A stretch of 64,000 nt of DNA from Microbispora corallina (GTDB lineage: Bacteria > Actinomycetota > Actinomycetes > Streptosporangiales > Streptosporangiaceae), in assembly GCF_016863035.1 (NCBI RefSeq), contig NZ_BOOC01000007.1, forward strand, positions 1 through 64,000, read 5' to 3'. The notes beneath the pieces are model-generated. The model was not told where the DNA came from and did not search any database. It was given only the letters and a program-made list of their open reading frames with translations. Each line of letters starts with the position of its first letter. The stretch's first letter is position 1. Position numbers and translations under genes: made by a program. This document shows, in pieces, positions 52,358-61,226 of the stretch.

Positions 52358-52744
52358 ATGGCATCCGCCGAACGACCGCTCCCGCAGTGGCTGACCGTGT
52401 CCGTCGGACCGGCTCCGGCGGTCGTCGACGGGCGCGCCTGCCGGACCCGCGCCGCCTTCTTCGAGGAGGTGGCGCGGGCCCTGGCCCTCCCGGACTACTT
52501 CGGCCGCAACTGGGACGCGCTCACCGACGCGCTGCGCGACACGACCGGGGCGGGCGGCGTCGCCCTGGTCGTAGGGCACGCCGAGGACCTGCTCATCGAG
52601 GAGCCCGCGGAGCAGTTCGCCACGCTGCTGGCCGTCCTGGACGCGGCGGCGGCCGACTCCGGGCTGACCGTGACCCTCTGCACCAGCCCCGACTACGAAT
52701 CCCCGCTCCGCGAACGGCTGTCGGACGCCCTCTCCGACCTCTGA
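52358..52744 (+). CDS. Barstar-family ribonuclease inhibitor
   Basis: A 128-residue cytosolic protein with the barstar core: GRACRTRAAFFEEVARALAL, PDYFGRNWDALTDALRDTTG and the acidic loop that covers RNase active sites. A short extra N-terminal part precedes it. It lies 8 bases downstream of the secreted RNase, so an enzyme-inhibitor pair is clear. Confidence 0.88.
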   Translation: MASAERPLPQWLTVSVGPAPAVVDGRACRTRAAFFEEVARALALPDYFGRNWDALTDALRDTTGAGGVALVVGHAEDLLIEEPAEQFATLLAVLDAAAADSGLTVTLCTSPDYESPLRERLSDALSDL

Positions 52745-52756
52745 CCGGCGGCCGCC

Positions 52757-53329
52757 CTACAGCAGACCGCGGGTGGAGCCGACGAGCACGGGCTCGTCGA
52801 GCGCATCCGGCGTCATCCGCACCCCGGTCACCCTCTCGGCCAGCGCGAACGCCGTGTGGATCGGGTCCCCCCAGTCGTCGTCCTCGTCGCCGTCATCCTC
52901 CGTGGGCATGCCGAGCTCGACCATGTGCGGCAGGAGGCGGTCCTCGTCGCCGCCCGCGCGGTCCATGGGGTAGTCGGGCTCGAAACGGGTCACGATCCGG
53001 CCGTCCACGGCGTGGACGAACTGCTGGTCGGCGTTGACGTTCAGGAAGACCGACGCGGTCACGGCGCCGGCCGAGAGCCTCTTCGCGACGTCGTCGAGCG
53101 TGCACGCGAACCCGTTGGGCTCGACGAGGATCGTGCCTCCGTGCACCTCGGCGGCCCCGATGGCTCCGTCGAAGTAGAGGTCGTCCACGTCCGCGACGGC
53201 CGCGATTCCCAGCCGTTCGAAGGCCTGCTGGGGCGTCAGGCCGCCGACGAAGGTGACGCAGAAAGCCACCGCCAGTCCCTCGTCGTGCTCGTCGAACCAG
53301 GCGTAGTCGTCGGCCGTCGCGCCGCTCAT
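52757..53329 (-). CDS. DUF6461 family protein
   Basis: A 190-residue soluble protein recognisable as the actinobacterial DUF6461 type: ADDYAWFDEHDEGLAVAFCV, GGLTPQQAFERLGI, GGTILVEPNGFACTL and NVNADQQFVHAVDGRIVTRF. Residues near 140-165 are very acidic. ATG 53329 has GAGGAG upstream. Function unknown. It is convergent with the barstar gene. Confidence 0.72.
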   Translation of the reverse strand: MSGATADDYAWFDEHDEGLAVAFCVTFVGGLTPQQAFERLGIAAVADVDDLYFDGAIGAAEVHGGTILVEPNGFACTLDDVAKRLSAGAVTASVFLNVNADQQFVHAVDGRIVTRFEPDYPMDRAGGDEDRLLPHMVELGMPTEDDGDEDDDWGDPIHTAFALAERVTGVRMTPDALDEPVLVGSTRGLL

Positions 53330-53773
53330 CGACGTCTCCTCTCGGGTGGGGGGCACCGGCAGGGACGATCGTGCCCGACGCCTCCGACAAAACCGCGTCC
53401 CCGCCGATGCGCGGCGAAGGGCGATCCGCCGCGTCCGCTATTCGTGTCGCTCATTAAGGAGTTGTTTCGGCTGCCGAAAACCATTCATGGAACGTGCCGA
53501 ACACGGGCGAATCGCCGTAAGGTCGGACGCCGGCCGGAACGGCAGGCCGTACCGGCGGGAACAGGTCCGCGGCGGCATCGGCGTGCAACACACGCGGCCC
53601 TGGATCGTTCCGCGAGGTGTTCCGCTGTGCTCGCCTGGAAATGGTTGCCCGAAATAGCGGAGTGCAGTAACCGTAAGGGGCGTCGCGACCGTACGTGCCT
53701 GGTCATTGGTAATCGGGCACTGCCGTCTTTCCTCGATGACAGATTTAACAATTCGCCTATATCATCGCCGTTC
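53330..53773. other. 444-base gap without a recognised gene
   Basis: Several short open readings occur but none has a ribosome site, codon bias or a recognisable protein. The right end is AT-rich (around 53715-53770) and probably holds the promoter of the GOLPH3-like gene. Confidence 0.6.
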
Positions 53774-54415
53774 GTGGCTGAAGGTGATCTTTCGAGCCCG
53801 TCGCTGGCCGACGATCTGTACTTCGTCATGCACGACAACGGAACGGGTCAGCCGCGGTTGCATCCCCGGCTCGCGAGCATCGGGCTGGCGGGCGCCGTCC
53901 TGGGTGAACTGATGCTCGCCGAACGCGTCACGGTCGAGCTCGCCTCGGGCCAGGACCGCCTCCATGTCCTCGCCTCGGACGCCACCGGCGAGCCGCTCAC
54001 GCAGAACGTGCTGGACCAGATCGTCGCCGAGCCGCAGCACCCCCTCCACACCTGGCTGCTGTTCTTCGCCCGCACGATCTACGCCGACCTCAGAAGCAGG
54101 ATGATCGCCGCGAACCTGCTCCACCCGCCGGGACGGTCCCTGTTGAAGCAGCAGCCGGCGGCCCCCGTGGACTCGAACACGGCCGCCTGGCCGCGCGCCC
54201 GTCTCACCCTCGCCATCCAGCGGCGCAGGCCGCCCGCGCTGAGGGACTGCGTCCTGTACGGGCTCTGCGTGGCCACCGGATGCGACCAGCAGGCGCTGTG
54301 GGAGCACGACCGCGAGTTCCAGGCCGCCGCGACCGCCATCCTCCCCGTGCCCTTTCGGAGACTCGTCGTCCAGACCGAGGTCGCCATCGGCGAAGTCGTC
54401 ATCAGCCGTCGTTGA
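53774..54415 (+). CDS. GOLPH3/VPS74 (GPP34) family protein
   Basis: A 213-residue protein with the GPP34 fold: SLADDLYFVMHDNGTGQPRL, IGLAGAVLGELMLAERVTVE, VLDQIVAEPQHPLHTWLLFF, DCVLYGLCVATGCDQQALW. In yeast and animals GOLPH3 binds PI4P and Golgi glycosyltransferases; actinobacterial members are of unknown function and often linked to stress or secondary metabolism. GTG 53774 is the best start, though no strong ribosome site is visible. The amino-acid permease gene starts 34 bases downstream. Confidence 0.8.
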   Translation: MAEGDLSSPSLADDLYFVMHDNGTGQPRLHPRLASIGLAGAVLGELMLAERVTVELASGQDRLHVLASDATGEPLTQNVLDQIVAEPQHPLHTWLLFFARTIYADLRSRMIAANLLHPPGRSLLKQQPAAPVDSNTAAWPRARLTLAIQRRRPPALRDCVLYGLCVATGCDQQALWEHDREFQAAATAILPVPFRRLVVQTEVAIGEVVISRR

Positions 54416-54449
54416 CCCCCTTCCCGCCCCCCTCTCACGGAGTCCCGGT

Positions 54450-55922
54450 ATGTCACTGACAGAGCAACGGCCCAGCGCCGTGTCCGCAGCCCTGGCCGAG
54501 GATCGGCTCGGCGTCCCATCGGTAGTGTTCTTCGTCATCTCCGCCGCCGCGCCGCTGATGGTCGTCGCGGGCTCGGTCCCCACGGCGTACGCGGTGACCG
54601 GCGTCCTCGGCGTGCCGTTCGCGTTCCTGCTGCTGGGCGCGATCTTCGCGCTCTTCGCCGTCGGCTACGTGACGATGGCGCGGCACGTGGTGAACGCGGG
54701 CGCCTTCTACGCCTACGCGACCCAGGGACTCGGCCGTACGGCGGGGGTGGCGACCGCGTGGGTGGCGCTGCTCGCCTACAACGCCCTCCAACTGGGCCTG
54801 TACGGCATCATCGGGTCGGCGGCCGAGCCGCTGCTGCGCGACTGGTTCGGCCTGTCGCCCGCGTGGTGGGTGATCGCGCTGGTGGCGTGGGCGCTGACCG
54901 GCGTGCTGGGCCTGCTGCGGGTGGACGTCAACGGCAAGGTCCTTTCGGTCCTGCTGGTCAGCGAGATCGCCGTCGTCCTGCTGTTCGACCTCGGCGACCT
55001 GTTCAACGCGGCCCCGAGCGGCGTCAGCTTCACCGGCTTCAGCCCCGGCTCCCTGTTCGTGCCCGGCGTGGGGGCCGCGCTGGCCACGGTCGTCGCGGGC
55101 TTCGCCGGGTTCGAGTCGTCGGTGGTCTTCGCCGAGGAGTCCAAGGACCGCAACAGGACCGTGCCGGTGGCCACCTACCTCGGCATCGCCATCATCGCGA
55201 TCCTGTACGCGATCTCGGCGTGGGCGCAGACGGTGCCGACCGGTCCGGACGGCGTCGTCAAGGCGGCGACCGACCAGGGGACCGGGTTCGTCTTCGCCCA
55301 GGCGGCCGACCACCTGGGCTCCACGGTCGCGACGCTCGGCTCCGTCCTGTTCATGACGAGCAGCATCGCCTGCATGATCGCCTTCCACAACACCACGGCC
55401 CGCTACATCTTCGCCCTGGGCAGGGAGAACGTGCTGCCCTCGGTGTTCGGGCGCACCTCGGCCCGCACGGCCGCCCCGGTGGCCGGATCGGTGCTGCAGA
55501 CGGCGCTCGGACTGATCGTGATCGTCGTCTACGCGGTCCTCGGCCTCGATCCCGTCACGAAGCTGTTCTTCACCTTCGGCGCCTTCGGCGGCCTCGGGCT
55601 GCTGGCCCTGCTCGCCGCGACCTCGATCGCGGTCATCGCCTACTTCGCCCGCGACTCCCGGGGCGAGACGGCGTGGCGGACGCGTGTCGCGCCGGCCCTG
55701 GCGACCCTGGCGCTGTTCGTCATCATCGGTCTCACCCTGATGAACTTCGACACCGTGCTCGGGGTCGCGCCCGACTCCGTCCTCCGCTGGATCCTGCCCA
55801 GCCTCTTCGTCGTGGCGATCGTCTTCGGCGTCGTGTGGGCGCGGGTGCTGCAGGCGACCAGGCCCGAGGTGTACGCGAACATCGGCCTCGGCGCCCAGGC
55901 CGTCGGCGGAGGCCGCAAGTGA
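54450..55922 (+). CDS. APC-family amino acid permease
   Basis: A 490-residue membrane protein with about 12 helices. The first block SAAAPLMVVAGSVPTAYAVT and FAGFESSVVFAEESKDRNRT (helix 6 region) are typical of APC amino-acid/polyamine transporters. It takes up an amino acid or amine with protons. Its stop overlaps the start of the GNAT gene by four bases (GTGA), and the GOLPH3-like gene precedes it, so the three probably form an operon. Confidence 0.9.
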   Translation: MSLTEQRPSAVSAALAEDRLGVPSVVFFVISAAAPLMVVAGSVPTAYAVTGVLGVPFAFLLLGAIFALFAVGYVTMARHVVNAGAFYAYATQGLGRTAGVATAWVALLAYNALQLGLYGIIGSAAEPLLRDWFGLSPAWWVIALVAWALTGVLGLLRVDVNGKVLSVLLVSEIAVVLLFDLGDLFNAAPSGVSFTGFSPGSLFVPGVGAALATVVAGFAGFESSVVFAEESKDRNRTVPVATYLGIAIIAILYAISAWAQTVPTGPDGVVKAATDQGTGFVFAQAADHLGSTVATLGSVLFMTSSIACMIAFHNTTARYIFALGRENVLPSVFGRTSARTAAPVAGSVLQTALGLIVIVVYAVLGLDPVTKLFFTFGAFGGLGLLALLAATSIAVIAYFARDSRGETAWRTRVAPALATLALFVIIGLTLMNFDTVLGVAPDSVLRWILPSLFVVAIVFGVVWARVLQATRPEVYANIGLGAQAVGGGRK

Positions 55923-56512
55923 GCGCCGAGATCACCTACATGACGGACGCCGCCGTGGCCGGCGGCATCATCGCCGACACGTTCGGCACGGACGAGATCA
56001 CGGCCTGGCTGGTCCCGGCGGTGGAGGACCGCCTGCCGATGCAGAGGCGGTTCTTCACCCTGCAGGTGACGCACGCGCTCGAGCACGGGACCGTCTACGG
56101 GATCCACGAGTCGGGCGAGCTCTCCGGGGTCGCGGTCTGGTTCACCGCGCCGTTCCCCGAGGTCCCCGGCCTGGAGGAGGCGATCGCCTCCTTCGCGGGG
56201 GAGAACGCCGAGCGCTACGGCATCCTGGGCGAGCTGATGGACAAGCTCCACCCGCACGAGCCCCATCACTACCTGGCGTTCATCGCCCTGGTCCGGGGCA
56301 GGACCGGCCGCGGCCTCGGGACCCTCCTGCTGGAGGAGCACCACCGCAAGCTCGACGCCGAAGGGATCCCCGCCTACCTGGAGGCCAGCAGCGAGGCGAG
56401 CCGCCGGCTCTACCTGCGGCACGGGTATGTGGACATGCCCGAGTTGGTCCGGCTCCCGGGCGGCCCCGTCATGTATCCCATGTGGCGCGAGCCCCGCTCG
56501 GCGTCGTCGTGA
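55919..56512 (+). CDS. GNAT-family N-acetyltransferase
   Basis: A 197-residue acetyltransferase. The acetyl-CoA site is YLAFIALVRGRTGRGLGTLL (R/Q-x-x-G-x-G/A variant) with EASSEASRRLYLRHGYVDMP in the C-terminal part. It acetylates an amine; the coupling to an amino-acid/amine permease (GTGA overlap) suggests the imported compound as substrate. A strong terminator follows. Confidence 0.88.
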   Translation: MSAEITYMTDAAVAGGIIADTFGTDEITAWLVPAVEDRLPMQRRFFTLQVTHALEHGTVYGIHESGELSGVAVWFTAPFPEVPGLEEAIASFAGENAERYGILGELMDKLHPHEPHHYLAFIALVRGRTGRGLGTLLLEEHHRKLDAEGIPAYLEASSEASRRLYLRHGYVDMPELVRLPGGPVMYPMWREPRSASS

Positions 56513-56517
56513 GCCGA

Positions 56518-56550
56518 GGCGCCCGCCGGAGAGGCGCTCCGGCGGGCGCC
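56518..56550 (+). terminator. Intrinsic terminator after the permease-GNAT operon
   Basis: GGCGCCCGCCGGAG (56518-56531) and CTCCGGCGGGCGCC (56537-56550) form a perfect 14-bp stem with a 5-base loop, followed by TGTCT. Confidence 0.85.
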
Positions 56551-56602
56551 TGTCTCACGTGAGGTCTCGCTCGCGCGCGGAGACGGCACAAGGACGGAGC
56601 TC

Positions 56603-57088
56603 ATGTCGATGGCCGCTGATCTGGATGCGGTGCCGGAATCCGCGACGCGAGGGCGGCGGCGGTGGGGCCGTGCGGTGGCGGTCGTGCTGGTCCTGCCCCT
56701 GCTGTACGCGTTCGCCAAAATGCCGGAGTGGATTCACAACCGGCAGATGGACGACCTCGCCGGCCGGATCCTGAGCTATCCACCGCCTCCGTCCACCGGC
56801 TTCGCGTCGGAGGAGTTCTCCGCCTCCTTCGCGGCGTACGGCATGAAGGACACGTGCACCTACCGGCTCCGCTTCGACATGACGACGAAGCTCTCGGCCG
56901 ATGAGATCACTCATTACTACGAGACGGCGGCGATAACACCGGTCGCGGGAGGAGAGGAATCCTTCGCCGTCAAGGTGTGGACGCTCCCGCAAACGCCGGC
57001 CTCGCTCGACATGTCCGGCCAACAGCAGGTCATCGTCGAGATCCAGGACCGCGACCTCGGCTCCCTCTGGGATTTCCGCTGCATGTGA
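56603..57088 (+). CDS. Single-pass membrane protein of unknown function
   Basis: A 161-residue protein with a basic N-terminus (ATRGRRRWGR), one membrane helix (AVAVVLVLPLLYAFAKMPEW) and an extracytoplasmic domain of about 110 residues. The domain includes FASEEFSASFAAYGMKDTC, TYRLRFDMTTKLSADEITHY and two Cys (DTCTYRL, DFRCM) that could pair. GGAG precedes the ATG. I do not recognise the family. The gene stands alone after a terminator. Confidence 0.65.
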   Translation: MSMAADLDAVPESATRGRRRWGRAVAVVLVLPLLYAFAKMPEWIHNRQMDDLAGRILSYPPPPSTGFASEEFSASFAAYGMKDTCTYRLRFDMTTKLSADEITHYYETAAITPVAGGEESFAVKVWTLPQTPASLDMSGQQQVIVEIQDRDLGSLWDFRCM

Positions 57089-57320
57089 ATTCGCCCCGCG
57101 CGCTCGTTTCGCAGCAGGGCGGTTGACGATTCCCAGTTTGGATCGGTCCAGGAAAGCCACCTGACGGTGGCGTTCCGGTGATCGTGGGACGTCGGCCGTG
57201 TGGCCGGAGGATACGACCGGACCTCGCGGCGGCAAGGGGGCTTGTTTTCGGTCACGGCATTATCGCCCTGTCGATTGGTGGCCACTGTGACGGTTGTGAT
57301 CTTCCGAGTAGTTTGCTGGC

Positions 57321-58622
57321 ATGCTTGCTTCAGGTGAAACGGGCCGGGCAACCGTCCTCCGGCGCAAGGCCGTTTTTCTGGCCGTCGCCGCAATCGTCAC
57401 GGTAGGGTCGCCGGTCGCGCTCGAAGGCTCGTCGTTCGCGTCGGATTCGGGCACGCCCGACAACGCCGTCGTCGTGTGGGACCGCAACGCCCAGACGGCT
57501 ATTTGGGACAACGCCCATCAGCAGCCACAGGTCCAGGCGCGCAGTTTCGCGATGGTGCACGGAGCCGTCTACGACGCGCTGAACGCGATCGCCGGCACGC
57601 CCTACCAGCCGTACCTGGTCGCGCCGGCCGCCGACGGGACCGAGTCGGCGGACGCGGCCGTCGCGACCGCGAGCTTCCTCGTGCTTAACGCGCTGTTCCC
57701 CGACCAGCAGGCGAGGCTGCGGACGCAGTACGACGAGGCGCTGGCCGCGATTCCCGACGGCACCGCCAAGCAGCGCGGAATCACCGTGGGCACGCAGGCG
57801 GCCGACGCGATGATCGCCGCGCGGCGGGACGACGGGGCGTTCGGAAGCCAGACCTGGCCCGTCGGCACGCAGCCCGGCCAGTGGCGGCCGACGCCTCCCA
57901 CGTTCGCCTCGGACGGAGCGTGGGTCGCCCACCTCAAGCCGTTCCTCATCCCCAGCGCGTCCATGTTCCGCACGTCGGGTCCGCCGGCGCTCACCAGTGC
58001 CCAGTACGCCAGGGACATCAACGAGGTCAAGGCGATCGGCTCGGCGACCAGCACGATCAGGACGGCCGACCAGACGCAGGCCGCGATCTGGTGGCACGAC
58101 AGGCACCTGGCCGAATGGGAGATCAAGCGGCAGCTCGCGACGACGCGGCGGCTGAGCCCGCTCCAGGCGGCCCGCATGTTCGCGATGGTCGACCTGGCCG
58201 AGGCCGATGCGACGACGGCCTGCTACAACGAGAAGGCGGCGTGGAACTTCTGGCGCCCCGTCACCGCGATCCAGCTCGCCGACACCGACGGCAACCCGAA
58301 GACGGTGGCCGACCCCGCGTGGATGCCGCTGCTCGTCACGCCGCCGCACCCCGACTTCACGTCCGGACACACCTGCTTCACCGCGGCGAGCATGTCGGCG
58401 TTGGCGTACTTCTTCGGCCGGGACGACATCCCGTTCAGCGGGTTCAGCGCCGACTCCGGCACCACGAGGTACTTCCGCGGGTTCTCCCAGGCGCTCGCCG
58501 AGGTCGTGAACGCCCGCGTCTGGGGCGGCATCCACACGCGCACGGCCGACCTGCAGGGCGCGAAGATCGGCGCGCAGGTCACCGCCTACATGGTGACGCA
58601 CTACTTCAAGCCCAGGCGGTGA
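57321..58622 (+). CDS. Vanadium-dependent haloperoxidase / PAP2-like secreted protein
   Basis: A 433-residue exported protein with a signal sequence (LRRKAVFLAVAAIVTVGSPV). The vanadate/phosphate site is recognisable: KAAWNFWRPVTAI (Lys and Arg), PHPDFTSGHTCFTAAS (Ser-Gly-His) and RVWGGIHTRTADLQG (Arg and His). The family covers vanadium haloperoxidases and acid phosphatases of the PAP2 superfamily; many bacterial secreted members have lost or altered peroxidase activity, so the reaction is uncertain. A perfect terminator hairpin follows. Confidence 0.87.
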   Translation: MLASGETGRATVLRRKAVFLAVAAIVTVGSPVALEGSSFASDSGTPDNAVVVWDRNAQTAIWDNAHQQPQVQARSFAMVHGAVYDALNAIAGTPYQPYLVAPAADGTESADAAVATASFLVLNALFPDQQARLRTQYDEALAAIPDGTAKQRGITVGTQAADAMIAARRDDGAFGSQTWPVGTQPGQWRPTPPTFASDGAWVAHLKPFLIPSASMFRTSGPPALTSAQYARDINEVKAIGSATSTIRTADQTQAAIWWHDRHLAEWEIKRQLATTRRLSPLQAARMFAMVDLAEADATTACYNEKAAWNFWRPVTAIQLADTDGNPKTVADPAWMPLLVTPPHPDFTSGHTCFTAASMSALAYFFGRDDIPFSGFSADSGTTRYFRGFSQALAEVVNARVWGGIHTRTADLQGAKIGAQVTAYMVTHYFKPRR

Positions 58623-58667
58623 CGGTCCCGCACCGCGCATAACCGACGAACGCACCCGAGGCTCATG

Positions 58668-58701
58668 GGCCCGGGTCCGGATCCCCCTCCGGACCCGGGC
58701 C
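58668..58701 (+). terminator. Intrinsic terminator after the haloperoxidase-like gene
   Basis: GGCCCGGGTCCGGA (58668-58681) pairs perfectly with TCCGGACCCGGGCC (58688-58701) around a 6-base loop, followed by TTCGT. Confidence 0.85.
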
Positions 58702-58857
58702 TTCGTCGTGAGCGGCGAAGCCGTACGGAGACGGTGGCGGGGCCGGGTGGCGGCCACAGGCGGGGATCGGGGTCGAACGGCACGGGGGCATGAGGTCCTC
58801 GGTTCTGCGGAGCGCGGCCCATGGGTGCCGCTGAGCGTAGGACTCGTCCGAGACCAA

Positions 58858-58894
58858 ATCAATACTTGACGAAGTTAAATATTGATCCTACGTT
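58858..58894 (+). promoter_or_regulatory. Promoter with inverted repeat for the sugar-uptake operon
   Basis: TTGACG (58866-58871), a 17-base spacer and TACGTT (58889-58894) form a promoter. ATCAATA (58858-58864) and TATTGAT (58880-58886) are a perfect inverted repeat spanning the -35 and spacer, a likely repressor or activator site. The AT-rich block contrasts with its GC-rich surroundings. The regulator is not in the window. The rest of the gap 58702-59022 holds no other recognised element. Confidence 0.65.
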
Positions 58895-59022
58895 TCGCCT
58901 ATGTTTCACGCCACGGCGCGGCCTCGCAGCCGTGGCACCGGCGGCCCCAGAGGCCTCAATCCGGCATCGGCCGGTCACATCGCAACAGGCACCACCAACC
59001 CCCCTCGACCAGGAGGTGTGAC

Positions 59023-59214
59023 TTGAGGTCACCGCTTTCGCTGACGGAGCCGCACGTGAGCCCGGCCCGTGCCGTACCGGACGGCTGCCACGTCGAGCGC
59101 ACCCCGCGGCCGGGCGCGGTCACCCGGCGGGGAGCGGTGGCCGGGAACCGCCGGGCGCCCGGCGTCGAAGGCGAGCCGGGCCTCGCCGCCGCCCGCGACC
59201 TGCGGGTGGACTGA
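59023..59214 (+). CDS. Possible small leader protein before the permease genes
   Basis: A TTG at 59023 follows AGGAGG (59011-59016) and opens a 63-codon reading that ends with a TGATG overlap at the first permease gene. The product is Pro/Arg-rich with no recognisable domain. Position and coupling are suggestive; the protein itself looks unconserved. It may simply mark a ribosome-loading site. Confidence 0.3.
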   Translation: MRSPLSLTEPHVSPARAVPDGCHVERTPRPGAVTRRGAVAGNRRAPGVEGEPGLAAARDLRVD

Positions 59215-60224
59215 TGGCGGTCACCACACGGCGTCCGGGCCCGCCGGCCGGCGCGACCGAACCGGCCGGGTCCCGCACGGACCGGAACGCGTTCGCGCGC
59301 TACTGGCACAGCCGCTGGACGGAGGCGCGGCGCTCCTGGCGGCTGTACTGGCAGCTCTACCTGCTGGTGGTCCTGCCGGTCCTGTACTTCGTCGTGTTCA
59401 AGTACGTCCCGATCAGCAACGCCGTCATCGCGTTCAAGGACTACAACGTCATCAAGGGGCCCTGGGGCAGCGACTGGGTCGGGTTCAAGAACTTCGAGAT
59501 GTTCTTCGCCAACCCGGTCTTCGGGACGCTGCTGAAGAACACCTTCATCCTGGCGTTCTACCTGGTCCTGGCGAGTTTCCCGATCCCGATCATCCTGGCG
59601 ATCGCGCTGAACGAGATCCGCGACGGCTGGTTCAAGCGGTCCGTGCAGATGATCACTTACGCACCCTACTTCATCTCCACGGTCGTCGTCGTCTCGATGA
59701 CGATCCTCATCCTGTCGCCGCGGATCGGGCTCGTGAACGACGCGCTCGGGCTGTTCGGGATCCCGGCCGTCGACTTCCTCGGCGACCCGCACTACTTCCG
59801 CCACATCTACGTGTGGTCGGATGTCTGGCAGACGACGGGCTACTCGGCCGTCATCTACATGGCCGCGCTCGCGGGCATCGATCCGGCGCTGCACGAGGCC
59901 GCCAAGATCGACGGCGCCACCCGGCTGCAGCGGATCCGGCACGTCGACATTCCCGGGATCATGCCCACCGCCGTGATCATCCTGGTGCTCGGCGTGGGGA
60001 ACATGATGGCGATCGGGTTCGAGAAGGCCTACCTGCTGCAGAACGACCTGAACCTGGCGCAGTCGGAGATCATCCCGACCTACGTCTACAAGACCGGCCT
60101 GATCAACGCGGACTTCAGCACGGCGACCGCCGTCGGTCTGTTCAACTCGGTGGTCAACCTCTGCCTGCTGCTTTTCGTCAACGTCGCCGCCAAGCGGATC
60201 ACCGGGAAGGGACTGTGGGGATGA
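59214..60224 (+). CDS. Carbohydrate ABC transporter permease (LplB/YteP type)
   Basis: A 336-residue inner-membrane permease with six helices. The EAA loop is AALAGIDPALHEAAKIDGAT, which docks the ATPase. The sequence VFKYVPISNAVIAFKDYNVI with PWGSDWVGFKNFEMFFANP is typical of the LplB/YteP polysaccharide-derived oligosaccharide permeases. It pairs with the next gene, which overlaps by four bases (ATGA). Confidence 0.92.
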   Translation: MAVTTRRPGPPAGATEPAGSRTDRNAFARYWHSRWTEARRSWRLYWQLYLLVVLPVLYFVVFKYVPISNAVIAFKDYNVIKGPWGSDWVGFKNFEMFFANPVFGTLLKNTFILAFYLVLASFPIPIILAIALNEIRDGWFKRSVQMITYAPYFISTVVVVSMTILILSPRIGLVNDALGLFGIPAVDFLGDPHYFRHIYVWSDVWQTTGYSAVIYMAALAGIDPALHEAAKIDGATRLQRIRHVDIPGIMPTAVIILVLGVGNMMAIGFEKAYLLQNDLNLAQSEIIPTYVYKTGLINADFSTATAVGLFNSVVNLCLLLFVNVAAKRITGKGLWG

Positions 60225-61162
60225 GCGCGCTGACGTCGTCGGTGCTGTCGAGGCTGCGGCCGCAGACCCCGGCGGTGAAGAGGGTCCGCGAGCCGTTCCG
60301 CGACCGCGTGTTCCTGATCGTCGTCACGGTCATGCTGGTGGTGATCCTGGCGCTGGTGCTGCTGCCGTTGATCTACATCGTCGCCAGCTCGTTCAGCAGC
60401 GCGAGCGCCGTGTCCGCGGGCCGGGTGAGCTTCTGGCCGGTGGAGTTCTCGCTGCGGGCCTACAAGGAGGCTCTGAGCAACCCGCAGGTCCTCCGCGGGT
60501 ACTACAACTCGCTGTTCTACGCCACGGCCGGCACGCTGATCAGCGTCACGCTGACCGTGGCCATCGCCTACCCGCTGTCGCGCAAGCGGTTCTTCGGGCG
60601 CAACGTGCTGATGACCGGCCTGATCTTCACGATGTTGTTCTCGGGCGGCCTGATCCCGACGTACATGGTGGTCCAGGACCTCGGCATGCTGAACACCCGC
60701 TGGGCGCTGCTGATCCCCAACGCCATCGGCGTCTGGCAGGTGATCATCGCGCGCACGTTCTTCGCCAACTCCATCCCGGAGGAGCTGCACGAGGCGGCGA
60801 TGCTGGACGGGGCGAGCGAGCTGCGCTACCTCCGGTCGGTGGTGCTGCCGCTGTCGAAGCCGCTGCTGGCCGTCCTCACGCTGATGTACGTCATCTGGCA
60901 GTGGAACACCTACTTCGACGCCCTGGTCTACCTCAAGGACCCCGATCTCTATCCGTTGCAGATCGTGCTCAGGAACATGCTCGTCCTGAACACGCGCGGC
61001 GTCGGCGCCACGAACATGGCGCAGCAGATGGCCCAGCAGCAGCTCGCCAACGTTTTGAAGTACGCCCTCATCGTCGTCTCGAGCGTGCCCGTGCTGATCA
61101 TCTATCCGTTCATCGCCCGCCACTTCACCAAGGGCGTGATGGTCGGCGCCGTCAAGGGCTAG
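60221..61162 (+). CDS. Carbohydrate ABC transporter permease (YtcP/LplC type)
   Basis: A 313-residue second permease with six helices. It carries SSFSSASAVSAGRVSFWPVE near the N-terminus, the EAA loop ELHEAAMLDGASELRYL, and the C-terminal NVLKYALIVVSSVPVLIIYP with FTKGVMVGAVKG, typical of YtcP/LplC. ATG 60221 overlaps the upstream stop. No ATP-binding subunit is encoded nearby, as is common for this subfamily, which shares an MsmK-type ATPase. Confidence 0.92.
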   Translation: MSALTSSVLSRLRPQTPAVKRVREPFRDRVFLIVVTVMLVVILALVLLPLIYIVASSFSSASAVSAGRVSFWPVEFSLRAYKEALSNPQVLRGYYNSLFYATAGTLISVTLTVAIAYPLSRKRFFGRNVLMTGLIFTMLFSGGLIPTYMVVQDLGMLNTRWALLIPNAIGVWQVIIARTFFANSIPEELHEAAMLDGASELRYLRSVVLPLSKPLLAVLTLMYVIWQWNTYFDALVYLKDPDLYPLQIVLRNMLVLNTRGVGATNMAQQMAQQQLANVLKYALIVVSSVPVLIIYPFIARHFTKGVMVGAVKG

Positions 61163-61226
61163 CAGCACCTCTCGATTGAAATCACCTCCGGAAACGGGCT
61201 CCACCAAGGAAAAGGGAACAGTGCAC

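Noticed and set aside
53346-53657. A 103-codon reading in the gap before the GOLPH3-like gene
   Set aside because: It is Arg-rich without a ribosome site or recognisable domain and overlaps the start region of the DUF6461 gene on the other strand.
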